Below are positions 46,403 through 59,915 of a DNA stretch of 64,000 nt, one piece after another. Every line of letters begins with the position of its first letter. Within the stretch, counting starts at the first letter, position 1. The notes below the pieces were generated by a model. It saw nothing but the letters and a program-made list of their open reading frames with translations. It was not told the origin of the DNA and ran no database searches. A program made the position numbers and the translations under genes. Origin of the DNA: Monosiga brevicollis MX1 (taxonomy: Eukaryota > Opisthokonta > Choanoflagellata > Craspedida > Salpingoecidae); the NCBI RefSeq assembly GCF_000002865.3, contig NW_001865080.1, positions 61,716 through 125,715 of the forward strand, read 5' to 3'.

Positions 46403-49400
46403 TTATGCTCGAAATTCCATCTGAACCCAGCGCGACTGATTTGGCACATGTGCACACAGACACACACAGACACACACAGACACACCTCGTCCTCAACGTC
46501 AACCGAGTCGGAGGAGAAGAAGCGCCGGATCTGTGGCACGGCAAAAGACGAATGACGCCTACGGGCGGTAAAAGGCAACGGCACAAATGAAAATGATGAC
46601 AGCCATTCCATTTGGTCGATCAACCGCTTGGTGGCCACGTACCGCCGCTTAGAGCGCACGGTTGAGCGCGTTAGTAAGCGGCCGTTGAGGCCACGCATAG
46701 AGCCCTTGAGCCGCCAATCTGGCGTGGGCGGTGCGCTGGGCGTTGCCGGCTGCCGTTGTGCCCAAATAACCGCCCAGTCCACGCCTGCGAGCCACAGCAG
46801 TCCCAATACGAATTCAGTGTCGATTCGAGCCCATCGCCTATAGGACCAGCTCAAGCAGAACATGCGAATGCCTGCCTTTTCCTTCAATCTGCACAACGCG
46901 AGAGACAGACCTCGTGCTGTAGCCAAGTCACGCAAGACGTTCCACAATCCGACGTAGTGGCCCTCTGGTGCTTGGTCCCAGCTTTTCGCGTGCTCGTGAG
47001 CTGCCTGCCACACATGGTCCGGGCAACTGCCTTTTCCGGCCTGCTCGTTTGTGGCAAGCACGGGTGTGGGCATGTACACCTGCCGCCACAGCCTGACCAC
47101 GCCATCGCACAGCGTGAGTGTGAGTCCACAGAGCTCGTAGCTACACAAAAAACAGCCCGGGCTCCACTCATGCGTGGGACGGTGCGCACACGTACTGCAT
47201 CATGGGAAGCGCCGCGTTGGTGCGGAGAACGTGCGCGTTGCAGGCACTGTACATCAGATTGGCATATTGCGGTGTTTTGGCGTGAGCATCCATCACAAAC
47301 GCAAAGAGGTCGTCCATATCGATACCAAGTCGATCTCGGTAAGCTTGGTCGTTGCATAGGAAGTTGCCAAAGCTGCGACCATTTACCAATTCCATCCACC
47401 ATCCACCAAACAAGGCACCCGCATGAGCACGGCTGTGGTCCAGCATGTTGAAAACCCGTTGCTTGAGAGTCGTGTGTCAATGCGACCGTTCTCGCACGCA
47501 CCGGGCAGAGTAGCTGTGGTGAAAGATTGCCTCCAAAAGCTCGGCATTGAACTCAAACTGGGCCGGAAATTGTGATAACATCTGATAAACGCAGTCCAAA
47601 AACTACCCCGCACAAACACACAAACGGCCTTAAAAAGCCAAGGAAACAACGTCTTCTCACGAGCATAAAACAGACTCACAGGTTGAAACTACCCTCCTCA
47701 AGAGCCAAACATGTGACGTACCAGACCAAAAGTTGGGGCAGGTAGTCCCGCAACGCCCGACAGCTCGGCACTGCGGGGAGACGGCTTGGCGGCCACGAGG
47801 CCGGCGCGTGCCGCAAATGGATGCCCGTGCTGAATCCACACGCGATTGATGATATGCGCCTAGCCACGATTGAAATGCAGGTGCATGAGAGATGCGTTGG
47901 AAAGGCCCTGCAAGGCCCATCCGGCCATTCGTGTCAACATCTTCTCATTGCACCCTACCATGAAGGCATCTAGCTGGCGATAATGGGTGTCCAGTTGCAG
48001 CATGGCCAAACTCGTCAACTAAGCAGGTTGTATTCGGCAGTGCCCGCCCATCCGTCAATAAAGCCATAAAGTGTAAGCAACCGTGATTTCACCAAGTCAT
48101 GGGCCATTGAAATTTTTGACCCAGAAACTTTGACTCTGCGTCATGCCCAAACGTACCTGCATGGCGGCATCGCACCCATGCTCCATGGCAATCACAACAA
48201 CCGCGTGTGTTTCGGTACACAAGTCGGCAATGACATTGGACCAGTGGAGCAAATCGGCCACCTGTGTCAGCCAACCGATTTTGTCCAAGTCGCGCCAGAA
48301 GCTTCCCGTGTCCAGTCCGGCAGCCAGCACCGAAAGTTCTCGCGCCCTAGGTTTTGAAACATACGGCAGCGACCGATTGACCCCGATGCGTGATCAGAGG
48401 GCGCTCGTTTCAGCAAATGTCAAAGCAGATGCCCGTGCTTACATCTCGTGAATAGTGGCAACGCTGGTGATTAGAGGGCGTGATGCCATGGTCACATCAA
48501 TAAAGGTGACGCCGGGAATTTGTGGATCTTGGGTGCTAGCATTGTCTCCTAGCACAACTATCTGCGGCTGCGCATCCGACCCTTTGGACACGGGTAGCTT
48601 TTGCAGCTTTAAATCCATCAAGCGTTGCGATCCCTGCGCGTTTTGACCTCGGACCGGCTTGACGCGCAGATCCAGCAGGGCGCGATAGAATGCTTGCACG
48701 CTGCTGCAGGAGGCTTGCGCACATGCAGCGCCCCTATGATACAATGACGTTTCGCACAATTCACCCGTGTGTGAGACGCCAAAGTAGCAGCAAATTTGCT
48801 CAAAAACAACTGGTTGAGTCGCCTGAACAAGCATCAGGTGTTGGACAGCACTGACATGAGGATGGCTGCACCCGTTGTCGCATTGGTCCACTGCAGGATG
48901 GGGATGCGGTTATGTACAAAAGCGGACATGGCACCCGCTTCCTCGCTCGGGTCCAAGGCATCAGGCAGCAAAAACAGTTCAGGGTAGCTGTGCACTTTGC
49001 GAAAGCCGTGGTTGGGTACTGCCCGCCAACCTACGGCGAGCCCACGGTCCGGTTTGTTGATGAGTGCGGGCGACCGTAATGACCACCAGGGTCTGATGGT
49101 GCACGACCTGTCCTGTGTTGGTCACGAGTCGATCGGCTTCTGCAACGCGCAGACGTACCAGGAAGGACACCCGAGGAATGGTCAACGCCCAGGATGTTCA
49201 TGCGATCAAAGTCAGAAAATAACGTGTCCTGACGCGTTGCATCTACGGCCAATGCCGAGGCGATGGTTTCGTCCAAGCTGGCAAAGAAAAAGAACAAGAA
49301 AGGCAGGGATAAGCAAAGAAACATATGCATTGAGAAGCAGCACCCGCAACGCGGAAGGAGGAAAGAGTATCAGATTGTGCACTCAGGCGTGTGCTCGGAC

Positions 49401-52400
49401 ACTTACGAGTGCTCGCCGGCATGGGTGGCCTGTAATAAAACGCGTAATAGAATGAAGCACAGGATTCATGATAAGTCAAGGGGCGAAGGAGAGGAAATTG
49501 GAAACGGTCGCAGTCTCAGATCGTACCGAAAGCGTGCTCACAAGACTATGGAAACTGGAGCTATAAAAGAGAGTCAAAATCGACAAGGGGTGAAAGCTTG
49601 TGACCGGATTCAAAACAAGAAGGGTCATCAAAACAAACCAAGACCAAAAACAAAAACAGGATGACGTGAGGACGCACTCGCGAGATGAGCCGTCACTTGT
49701 CGTGGAGATCATTCGAGATTTGCGGCGGAAGCCTTCCACCACAATGCGGTGGATCGTCTCGAGCGAAGCCACTGTTTTCCGGCCCTGACCAGAACGAAGC
49801 AACAAGGAAAGGGCGTAACAGGCAGAAGCGCCGACCGACAGAGCATGCGCGTGAGGCTTGATCAAGCATGAAACGCAGCGCAGCTCAAAGAGTTCAACCA
49901 AGAAGGGAGGGGTTGCTAGACTGACATCAGCTTGATTCTTTTTGGTCGAGGTGTGCATCGCAAATGAATTCTGCAGCAGCCAATCAGGTTCACGCATGAG
50001 GACGATGAGGCCAGCGAGGGCTGGGCGAGTTCTGTCAGCAACAGCAGGAGTGTCGTCATGGATCAGGTCCAACCAACCTGGTCATTGACTCGTTCAAGCA
50101 CGCGGTGGAGGTTGCCTTCGATATCCGCCAGCACAGGAGCATGAACCTTGTCAACGGTAAGCCGCATGGTCTAATCGAGTCGTCACATCCCCCCCACACA
50201 CGTGTCCCCACGCACACGCAGGTGAGAAAGCACAAATGCCACATTCAAAACAGAGAACAGCACGAGAAGAGTGGTTCCGTGGAGAGCTAATATGCGACCT
50301 GAAAGTTTTTGCCGAGTATGACTATGCCCTTGGTGTGCCATTGTCGCGCCCGCTGGTGTGCCATTCCGTCAATCGAGAACGTATTGATGTTGGCCACGGC
50401 CGCCAAGGGCATGCTGAGAACCACCTAGTGTGGGATGAAATTCAGGGATGTGGGCAGGGCAAAGGCATTCAAAGAGTGGCGCAAAACGGAGCGAGTACGT
50501 ACGGGTGCAAAACTGTCCGTGGGCGCCCAGAACTCAGAAATATCCATCTGATCCTCAAGCTCGTCATCTGATCCTGCATCCAAGTGTTCATGGAGGTCCA
50601 AGTCCACTGCGTCGGCAAAATCTTTTGTCAGTCATCGCAACCAACATCGCAAAAACAAGCAAACAACCCCCCACAAAAAAAAAAAAGGAAAAAGAAACCT
50701 TTTACACCGTATCTGGTCCCCGCAGCCTCGAAAAGCACCCGTCCGCCCGCCCGCAATCCTTGCTCAAAGAAAGACACCATCAACAACAACGCAAACATTT
50801 CAAAAGGGCACAGGCTTACCATACTCTTCATCCAGATCCTCCGTGGACAGGCCCAAAGTGGGAAATGAGGAGCGCGACAGACTGTTGGTCCGACTGGTCA
50901 CAGGCGTTGAGGTACGAGGGGGACCATCACTACGCTCTTGCGCACTGATTGAAGAGGGGGATTTTGACGTGCCCTCTTCGGCCACCGGGGAGAGTTGTGA
51001 GCTTGTAGTCGAACGCAGGTTGCGGCGTTGAAGATTGTCGCTGGCGTATACTCGGTGGTCACCGCGCTCTTGAGCACTCTGTGCCCATCCGGTAAACAGG
51101 ATGCGATAGTTGGTGATATGCAGATTGCCCGTAGCGCAAGCCCAACGGCGCCCATGTGTGTACAACAAGGTAACACCCAAATAGCCAAAGGTCGAAGATT
51201 CAGCCGGCAAAAGAAGGGCCGCACGGTCCGGCAGAAGCGCTATGGCAGTCGGGTCATCAAATACATCAACCACCAGCGAGTTGCGGTGATAGCTAAGGCT
51301 AAGATGGCGCAGGGAAGGTCGGCCTGGACGAGCCTGGCGCTGCTTAGCCTCCGCAGGGATGATGCTCTCCAGCGTGGTGACGTAGGATGGCGCGAGCTTG
51401 CAATAAAATTCGGCCGTTTCTTGGACCACGCGGCGGATGACTTCAATCGCGACCCCAAGGTTGTGCATGTATAAGACAAACTCAGCAATGACACCGCGGG
51501 CTGCATTGGAAAAGTCGGTCACCAGATCCTCCGAGCCGCCAGCTCGTAGGCATTCGGAGTGAGCGGTTTCCACATGATGGAGGATGGTGTCAACCCAAAA
51601 CTCAATGCTGTCCCAGAGGGGGTGATGCCAGAACTGGTCTGACAAGAGCTGTCGATCGCTTCGTGTGTCTCGGTACGAGTAACCATTGATGACAGGCACT
51701 AGATGCGCAGCCACGCGGTCAACCCAGCTGCGGGCCGCGATGTAGCGATGCAGAGGGGCGCTACCAGCTTCAGCCGCGCTGAGACTGGCATCGGGGGGTG
51801 CATGATTTAAGAGGGTGTGTAGGACGTTGAGTAGGATGTCAAACTTGCGCGCTGACAGTGCAAACTCCCGCTTGGATTCAGAGCTTGTCGCCAGCTTGTC
51901 ACGGTGATGCAGGGTCCATAAGCGGCGGGCAACGCCATATGCCACGTATTCATCTTGAACGGAGGCCTGAAACTCGGTCAGATTGGCGCGGTACCACGTA
52001 TCCAGATCAGCAACCCGTGCGTCAGCCACAATCAGCTGCAAAAAGTCGCGCACGCACTGCGGAGCCCGCTCCCAGCTGGTGCGCAAAAGGGCATGGTCGT
52101 AGTGACGGTGGCCTTCGCGAAGTGGGGGGCGCAGTGGTGTGCGCTTGTTCAAATCATCATCGGCCAAGTTTGCCTCGCCTGGCGCGTGATGTGGAAGTTT
52201 GGGGTCCTCGACGGGAGTCTGTGGCAAAGTGCGGTCGAGCTGCAGCTGTACGCTCGTGTTTGGGGCTTCCTGCAGCGCTGTCCACGCAAACAGGTGAAGG
52301 ACCGTGGGTACGGTCGCCTCCTTGCCTTGCATGTACGACCGAAGAAACAGGTCAAAAGGTTGCATAAAAGCTGCGTTCTTGCACTGGGCAGCACCACAGA

Positions 52401-54901
52401 AAGACAGCACCAGGCGGCGTGAGCTCCCGGGCAACGCGCGCGATGCAAGCAAAACAAGCACGGCCCACAAGGCCTGGATATAGAAATGCAGAGGCTGTTT
52501 CAGTAATGCGCCGACCCTACCATTTGGTGCAGAAAGACTTGGAAAGATTGCGCTTCAAACAATTGTTCAAACAGTTCAAGACTGCGGGGATCATCTACGG
52601 GTGCAGGCACCGGGAGTGAGGCCTCAAACAGCCGACCTGACACTCGCAGGGGCAGGATTGGGTGAGAGGTTTACACACCGCTGGCGAGCTTGCGAGAGGA
52701 GCTGAATAACAGCGCAGAAGAGGGCATCAATGCAGGGAGAACAAAGTGACATGTTGATGATAAACAGCGTGGGTGAAGGTGAAAGCAAAAACCGATTGTA
52801 GAGAATAAGTAGCGCAGGTATCGTCATGCAGTTTCGAAGGGGCCATAGCTTTGGTGGAACCCCCGCGGTATTGGGCAACTCACCGTTCGTGGTAGAGAAA
52901 GCAGCGCTGATTGAAGATGGGAGCCCTTTGCTCATCCTTTTGCACGAGCATGGGGTCACCAATGAAAAGAAACATCTGTGAAAAGTCCTTGAGCAGCATG
53001 GTCCAAAAGCGGAGGAAGAGCCAGCGCACACGAGCGCCGAGGCTCCCCTCGCCAATGGCGAGCAGGACGGCTTGCAGCTTGTCATCGGCACTGGAGTGTT
53101 GCGTGCCGGTCGAGTCACCCCCTCGCCGAGCGATGTCACTTTCAAAGCTGTCAGGGCCAAAGGCATTGTATGCTTCGTCAAAGCGAAGGTACTCGTGGGA
53201 TGTGGTAGCATGGTTGATGGCCGTGGTGTACGCCTGAGCAAACTGCACGTCGAGGATGAGCTGTTCCACTTCGGGAAGCGCAGGTAAATCCATCGCTGTG
53301 CTGCCCTGCAGCTGTGAGTCGTCCAGTTGGACGACAATGCCGTCGCCCACGTCGGCCAAAGGCAAGTCATCACTGTGAATGCCCACAAGGTATTGCGACG
53401 GGATCGGCGTCACGTCGGCCACCAGGTGTCTAGTTCAGATGGGGCGCGTGCGAGGTTAGGCCAAGGGTAGGGAATGTGCTGGGAGCGCAAAAGGATGAGA
53501 GCGCATACCGCGGAAGGTTGGGAATAAACACAGACCACACACTGAGGGGATACATCAGTTGTTGGATGGCTGCACAAGCGTGAGCCACGCCTGTCATGTG
53601 GCGGCCAGCCACAATAATCTTGCGGCCTAGGACGGCGTGCAGCACAATGTGAACAACGTCTCGGGGGCAAAGATATTGCAGTAGCAAGTCAATCTAAATC
53701 GCGATACAGGGTCGCAGCACGATGAGCCCGGTCGTGCTCGCACGACGGCGGGGAAAAGCAGAACATCGGAGGGAACGACAACCAAGCCCACCACGCCAAA
53801 AGGGGCCTGCAAGAGGGCCAAGGGGGGGCGGTAGATGGAAAGGCTGGCATTGTGGTGAAGATCCAGACGTTGAATATCACCCTAGGTCGACGTCGGGAGC
53901 CGTTAGCAAGAGGCGGGTTCACACTGAGACGGGCCGGGGAGTTTGTAGGCGGCCTTACCGGCTGTAGACGCGCAGGCTGAGGATGGTGTTGAGCAGTTTG
54001 GCTTGCGCACGGACGGGTTGCTCATAGACGTAACGCAGGGCCGCTCTAAGCTCGATTCCCGCCAAGGGGGGTCTGGTGAGGACAACTGTCGCGCAGGGTG
54101 AGGCGGGTGCAACGAGCCGGGTGCCTGACCTTTGCTGGTACCAGAGCGGCAGATGAGATATGAAGGCCAGGCAACGCATGGTCCGCTCGCCATCCTACAA
54201 TGAATGAAGCACAGAACATCATGTAAGCGAAGGGTTGATCCGTTGGAGACGGATAAGAGCAGGGGAAATCATCGCGCTCAAGGTGCCAAATGGTGTGAGG
54301 CAACAGCGAGTTGTGGCGCAGGGACTGACGGCACGTTCAAGGGCATAGACCAAAGCTTCCAGATAGGTGCGTTGCCCCCGCTGCAGAGTTTACAAATCAA
54401 CCGAGCTGCAGTGAGTGGACTCGGGCTGGCGACGGCGGCGAGCTGAGCATGAGCTAGGTCCATTACCTCATTAGTCAGCACGGCTGAGCGAAAAGTAGGA
54501 AGTCGGGGCGCTGTGCATGACAACTGCGGTGCATTGCAAGCGATGGTCGCGATTTGTTATTGAGCAGACGCCGGCAAGGAGTGTTGGGCTGGCGATCAAC
54601 GGCACTGCACGGGAACCAACATTGAGGATGCTGAGGACGGCATTGTCAACCGAGCTGCTACTGGCCAGCACGACGATCGACGACTGGGCACGCTGCGTAA
54701 GTCAGCAGGGCACGACCAGCAACACGCCCGTCCAGCCAGTGTGAGGTTGTCGCCCAGGTCTGAGATCAAACGGCCAATAGAGAGGGAAGGATCAGAGACC
54801 GATCCCTGGAGCACAGCGCGCACCTGGTTCGGCGCCTCAGCTCCGTCCGGATCCTTGACGCCCGCCAAAAAGACGAGGTCGACAAAGGGCAACCCAGCCA
54901 T
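46403..54901 (-). CDS. SBF/MTMR5-13-like protein: DENN, GRAM, inactive myotubularin domain
   Basis: A large multi-exon gene from the ATG at 54901 (MAGLPFVDLVFLAGV, the uDENN start). The cDENN segment has DVVHIVLHAVLGRKIIVAG and AAIQQLMYPLSVWSVFIP near 53515-53680. The dDENN segment is at 52880-53422 (QYLVGIHSDDLPLADVGDGI, FLRFWTMLLKDFSQMFLFIG). A 550-residue exon at about 50830-52470 holds the SBF2-like helical region and a GRAM domain (WACATGNLHITNYRILFTG). The myotubularin part follows: SYPELFLLPDALDPSEEAGA and NRIPILQWTNATTGAAILMS (about 48850-48990), then GVTFIDVTMASRPL. Next are VADLLHWSNVIADLC with the pseudo-P-loop VVVIAMEHGCDAAMQ (48160-48270), FLDCVYQMLSQFPAQFEFNA (about 47540-47600) and FGNFLCNDQAYRDRLG. 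The Cys and Arg of HCSDGWDRT are absent, so it cannot dephosphorylate phosphoinositides. The frame appears to end at 46403 without the C-terminal PH of animal SBFs. Expected role: Rab guanine-exchange and phosphatase-partner scaffold. Individual exon ends are approximate. Confidence 0.85.
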
Positions 54902-55350
54902 GCTGCCAAAATGACGCAAGCGCCCCTTGCGCTAAAAAATCAGTGGCGACCAGCTCTCTCCCTGTTGTGATCAGATCATGTCTCCCTCCCCTCTCCTGCG
55001 CCCGCGCAGACAGTGTCGCGGTGTCGCGCTGTCTCGGTCGCTGTGTAATTTCCAATGCTGCAAAAAGTCGTAAGATTACTGCTACAAATTAGCTTAGGAA
55101 AGTATACAAAACTGCATTTACCTTCGAACTAGCGTTTAAAAGTCACACTGAGCCAGGAAGAGAAGGAAAAGCTGATGAAAACTACTACATGTAAATGTTG
55201 ACCTGTGGAGGCGCTCGGCGGCGCGCTGATGCGGATCGGTGAAGGCAGGTGCGCTGAAACCATGTTTCTGCTCTTGCTTGGATTGGATTGTAAAGCGAGT
55301 AGATATGTGGGGTGGCAGTGCTCAAGTCGAGTTGAGTGGGGCAGAAAGTC
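54902..55350. other. short intergenic region, tandem genes
   Basis: Separates the SelO stop from the SBF-like start on the same strand. No gene seen. It should hold the SelO terminator and the SBF-like promoter. Confidence 0.5.
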
Positions 55351-58300
55351 TTAAGAGCTGCAAGAGACGCCGAGGCCGCATGCCGAGGCCTGTTGCACAC
55401 AACAATATGCGGCATGAGCAGGGTTACGAGACACAGCTATGGCACACGGCGGAGACATACCGGGGCGCGCTGTAAATCCTCGCGCTCAGCAAAGGGACGG
55501 CTGTCCAGGCGATTAGGGTGAGTGAGCAGGATTGGAGCCTGGACAACATGACCGACAAGAATCGCATAGGTTGCGTACCGGAGTTCCTCAAGTACTCGCT
55601 GCACTTCCGAAAAGTCGCCCTGCTCAGCCCTATGCAAAGTTCCAGGGAATTTCATGACCCCGTAAGCTTAGCCAGAGAATCACCGTCAAGCAGGCGAATC
55701 GGCCCAGAATCCTACAAAAGCAACTACGCACTTGGCAATGGCAGTCTGCGCCACATGGTTGCGCAATACAAAGGATGGGTTGTGTTCATCCATCACCTAT
55801 AGCAGCCAGAAACCGGCGCGTCAGCGACAGCGGCGCTATTTGACATTGGTGATGTCTCGTGTGTCGTGCAAGCCTGTCACACAGCAGTGGCCAACCTGTC
55901 GGCGACGTGATTCGACGGCATCGCGTGCCATCTGGTCCTGCTTGAGAGCCGTGTCATTGTCGACCTGCAGGCGTGCAGCATATTTGTTGAACCAAAGTTG
56001 CCAATGCGTCAGGTTATCTTCGTCCATGGCTTCTTGCGTCTGTTGTTGCAGTTCTTTGAAACGGGCCGACTTGCGCTGCTCCACATTTAGGACGCCAGCC
56101 CCCAGGCCAATCATCTCGGCCAGCCTAACGGCCACGTGTGAGCAGGAACGCAACAAGAGCGCGCAATGAGGGACCAGGCCCAGACAAAAGCGGCGGCAAG
56201 CAAGGTGTGCTTGGCTCGCCCTGTGCCCACGTACTGAGGCATGGCCAGTAGCTGCCGCATTTGGTCTTCGGGGATCCGTGGCTTACTCAACAGCCGTTGA
56301 ACCTGACACGCACGCGTGGACTGTGAGACAGAGCATCGGTCCGCTTTGCGCTGGCACCAGGACACATTCCAAGCTGCCACATACATCCAGTGGATACAAC
56401 TGCTCTCGCAAGGCAGGCCAAAGCGCCCGGCCTTGGTCGTCGATGGAGAAACGGCTAGGGGATCCGGGAATGCGTCGTGTGTGAGTAAGGTCACACCGGT
56501 TTTGCCACACACCCAGACCAGACTTGTGCCAATGTACCGGCACGAGCCGTGACAGCAGCACAGGCTGACCTCAGCAGACGGAAAGTGTTGGTGAAATCGG
56601 CTGATGTCTTGGCCATGACGGTGAAAAGGGCTTTGATGAGCTCTTGATCCTCGCCCTGAGGATACAACAACCCCAGCTTGGCTCGCATGCCATCCATGTA
56701 AGCCTGCTCAAAGGTGCGGGTGTAGTGCCTGGAACAACAAATAGCGATTTCAGCTCACGAAATGAGGAAAAGTCGGACCGCACCACCGTGCATGCCCAAG
56801 AAGCCACAGACGTCAATCCAAGAAGACAACCGCAAGTACAGGCGGGCGACGAAGCCGTGTTTGAGGTTGTGCTCGCGATGCATACCTGTCAATGATATCG
56901 CGGGCGCGCTCGAGCGGAAGATGGGGTACGAGTACATCGGCGAGGCGGTGAAGGTTCCAACGGCAAATCTCGGGCTGTGACTGGTAATCGTAACGCCCTC
57001 CATCATCGGAGCGGTTGCAGATGAAGTTGGGGTCATACTGCTCCATAAAGCCAAAGGGCCCGTAGTCGATGGTCAGGCCAAGAACGCTCATGTTGTCTGT
57101 ATTGAGCACGCCGTGACACCAGCCCACGCACTGCCACTGGGCGACTAGAGCAGCGGTCCGTCGCGTCACCTCGGCCAGAAATTCAGCAAACTTGTCCTCG
57201 GGCGAGCTATCCTGGGACCAGATGTCGGCAAAGTGGTGTGCAAGCAGGTAGTCGAGCAGTTTCTTGGTGAGTTCCACTTGACCCGGGCTGGAGCCTTCCT
57301 GCATTGTCTTGGGGTCCTTCTCCTTGACTACTTCGAAAGAGCCAAAGCTGTAAAAGGTCGAGCGGTCGAGTCGATGGGGCAAGTGAGTGAGAGCGCGGCG
57401 CAACGCTACAGTGTTTGGTGGGGATGCACGCATACCGCAGGAAGCTGGGCGCAAGGCGGGTAATGACTGTGGCTCGTTCTTGGATCAGGGATCCCGTGTA
57501 AAAAATATCGCGGACCACCCGCGTGTCAGAGGTGATCAAGGATCTAGAATTCCAGCGATTTGAGTGAGGTGTTGGCGCTGAAAGCGAATTGCAGGTCGCG
57601 TCGAAGCAAACGTACCCCGCTCGAGTCGTGGGGATGTTGAGGGCATGCATGGCCTCTGAGCATAAAAACTCTCGGATTGAGGAGCGAAGAACCTAAAGTG
57701 CGGAAGCGCAGGGTGTTAGGTCTCGCATGATTTAGTCGCATGACAAGGCACGGCGTGGATACAGGCGAGCCAAAGGGGAAAGGTCCAACCTTGCGGCCAT
57801 CGGCCTGTCGCGAAAACGGGGTCAGTCCAGCACCTTTGAACTGAAGTTCCCAGCGCTCATTGCGCTCATTGACGACCTGTAGCATGCGAAAGCGGATGAG
57901 CGGGTCGAGCAGGAGTGTGCCGGTTCTTTTATTGCGGGACCGGAGGGGGTGTCACGGGACGAGGGAGAGGCCTGATGAACTCACCTCGCCCAAGTACATG
58001 GCGGCTCCATCCCCGAGCTGACCGGAGAAGTAACCTGGCAAGAATGTGCAGTCCGAAATGAAGCGGCCAGGTTTTTTTGAGCTCGGAGCCTGATTGAGGC
58101 ACGGGAGGCAGAGCACCAACCAAATTGATGGCCACAATAGCAGTGTGCGGCATACTCGGCTCCGGGGATGGGAACATTGCCTGCGTCAGATCGCAGATGC
58201 ATGGCAGAGCCACGGCCGAGAGGGTCAGAATGGCAGCACGATCTGGTTCGAGCAAGTGCGTGGGGGTTCAACGGGCGCACCAGCAAATGCGGCGACAAAG

Positions 58301-58793
58301 TCATCATCAACTTGTACCGTCGCCTCGGTGAGGCCCAGCAGCTCAAGAGCAGGCCAGGACAGTGCAACCACCTAATATTTGAAGACAAGGTAAGGGCGGC
58401 GGCGTGAGCAAGGCGGTGGCGCGAGCAAGACGAGTTGAAGCACTGTGCGCGCGCGCACGCGTGTGTGTGCGTGTGTTTGTGCGGGGGGCGCACTTGAGGG
58501 TTTTCGACGGGAGCCGGTTCAACGCGGGAGTAGAATGCTCCAGAGACGCGACGAGTAAAGTTTTTGGTCTCAGGGTCCACAGGGAGTTCGCGCAGCGCGC
58601 TGTTATCAAAGCGCAGTTGCGCCAGAGCCTCGGCACCGGACTTGCGGGTGGCCTGTGCAGCCGCCGCGTTGGCCATCTGGGCGGTCTGTTGTCGAACAAC
58701 CCCCCAAAATTCCCGACTCAAGGGCTGCCCAGCACAAGCCACCTGCACGTGACGAGACAGGCCAGTCCCAACCCTATGCGTCCACACCCGCAT
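55351..58793 (-). CDS. SELENOO: SelO (YdiU) pseudokinase AMPylase, Cys form, probably mitochondrial
   Basis: A multi-exon gene from the ATG at 58793 to TAA at 55351-55353. The first 40 residues are Arg/His-rich with no acid before REFWG, fitting a mitochondrial presequence; an inner ATG at 58676 would omit it. Family blocks appear in order: [82 protein letters not shown]. These are followed by [89 protein letters not shown] and [16 protein letters not shown]. SelO flips ATP in its pseudokinase fold and transfers AMP to Ser/Thr/Tyr of redox proteins. The end reads GLGVSCSS, so Cys stands where vertebrates have selenocysteine (VTUSS). Confidence 0.93.
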
Positions 58794-59312
58794 CCACACG
58801 CGTTACAGCGTTACTGCCGTCGGGTCGTCGTCGTGTCGTCGTGTCGTCGAGTCGTCGCGTTTGTCTTGCGAGTGTTTCACTGAATGTGCGTGTGTGGAAA
58901 ATACAAGTGCAAATACACTATAAAAACGCATTTAAGTGTATAATTTGATGATGATGATGAGAGCATGACATCAACTTGCACTAATGCTTTGGAGCTCTTC
59001 AATTTCTATATATTCTGATGCATCTTCTAAGATCATTTGTACGTTATTTTCTGTTGCTGATTTACTTTTTCAACTATTACTCTGATATGTGCGCATATAA
59101 CCATGGTAGATGCTTCTGCTTCAACTTGTTCACACTTTTAAGCGGTATGTTGGTTTAAGAGCGTTATAAGATCTACATCTTCTTAGCAAACTACTGCTTA
59201 AACTCTTGACATGACGCTTTTGCTTTCTATCCACGTGTGGTAGTTTGCTTTCTTTTGTTTCTTTGTTCAAATCCCCTTAAGCACCACTCTTCCCATGTGT
59301 CTTTGCTTGATG

Positions 59313-59347
<35 letters not shown>

Positions 59348-59414
59348 TCTCTTGATGCTCTGTCTCTCTTGATGCTCTGTCCCTCTGTCTCTCTGTCTCT
59401 CTCTCGCTTGATGC

Positions 59415-59457
<43 letters not shown>

Positions 59458-59469
59458 TTCTCTTTCTCT

Positions 59470-59502
<33 letters not shown>

Positions 59503-59512
59503 ACTCGCTGTC

Positions 59513-59545
<33 letters not shown>

Positions 59546-59915
59546 ACGCCTTTCCCTTCTCTTCTTTCTTTCTCTCTCAATTCTTAACTCTCACTCGCTG
59601 TCTCTCTCTGTCTCTCTCTCTGCCTCTCTCTCTCTCTGTCTATCTCTCTGTCTCTCTCTGTGTGTGTGAGCAAACGGCAGCGACCTGATGCTGGTGACGC
59701 GGGTGACGTGGATAGCATAGATCGTATCTGTTAATAGTTTCAGGAGGGTCGGCGTCGGCGTTGGTGTCGGCGTTGGGTGGATGAATGGGTGTGTTGGTTG
59801 TGGTGTGTCTCGGCTTGTTGGGTGATTGACGATCACGTCGCAGCGCGGTTGCGGTTGCGGTTGCGCGCTGTGCTTGAGGCCACGGTGACTCGACTCGGGG
59901 ACCCTTGCGACTCGA
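58794..59915. other. divergent intergenic region with TC-rich microsatellite block
   Basis: Upstream of SelO (-) and the kinase gene (+). AT-rich DNA at 58900-59250, then the composite TC repeat at 59317-59666. No gene seen. Confidence 0.5.
59317..59666. repeat. composite (TC)n/(TGTC)n/(TTTCTC)n microsatellite
   Basis: About 350 bp of alternating TC, TGTC, TTTCTC and CTTGATGCTCTG units. It creates open Leu-Ser and Arg-Glu frames that are not genes. Confidence 0.95.

Noticed and set aside
59227-59587. Overlapping Arg-Glu and Leu-Ser frames on both strands
   Set aside because: Produced by the composite TC microsatellite.
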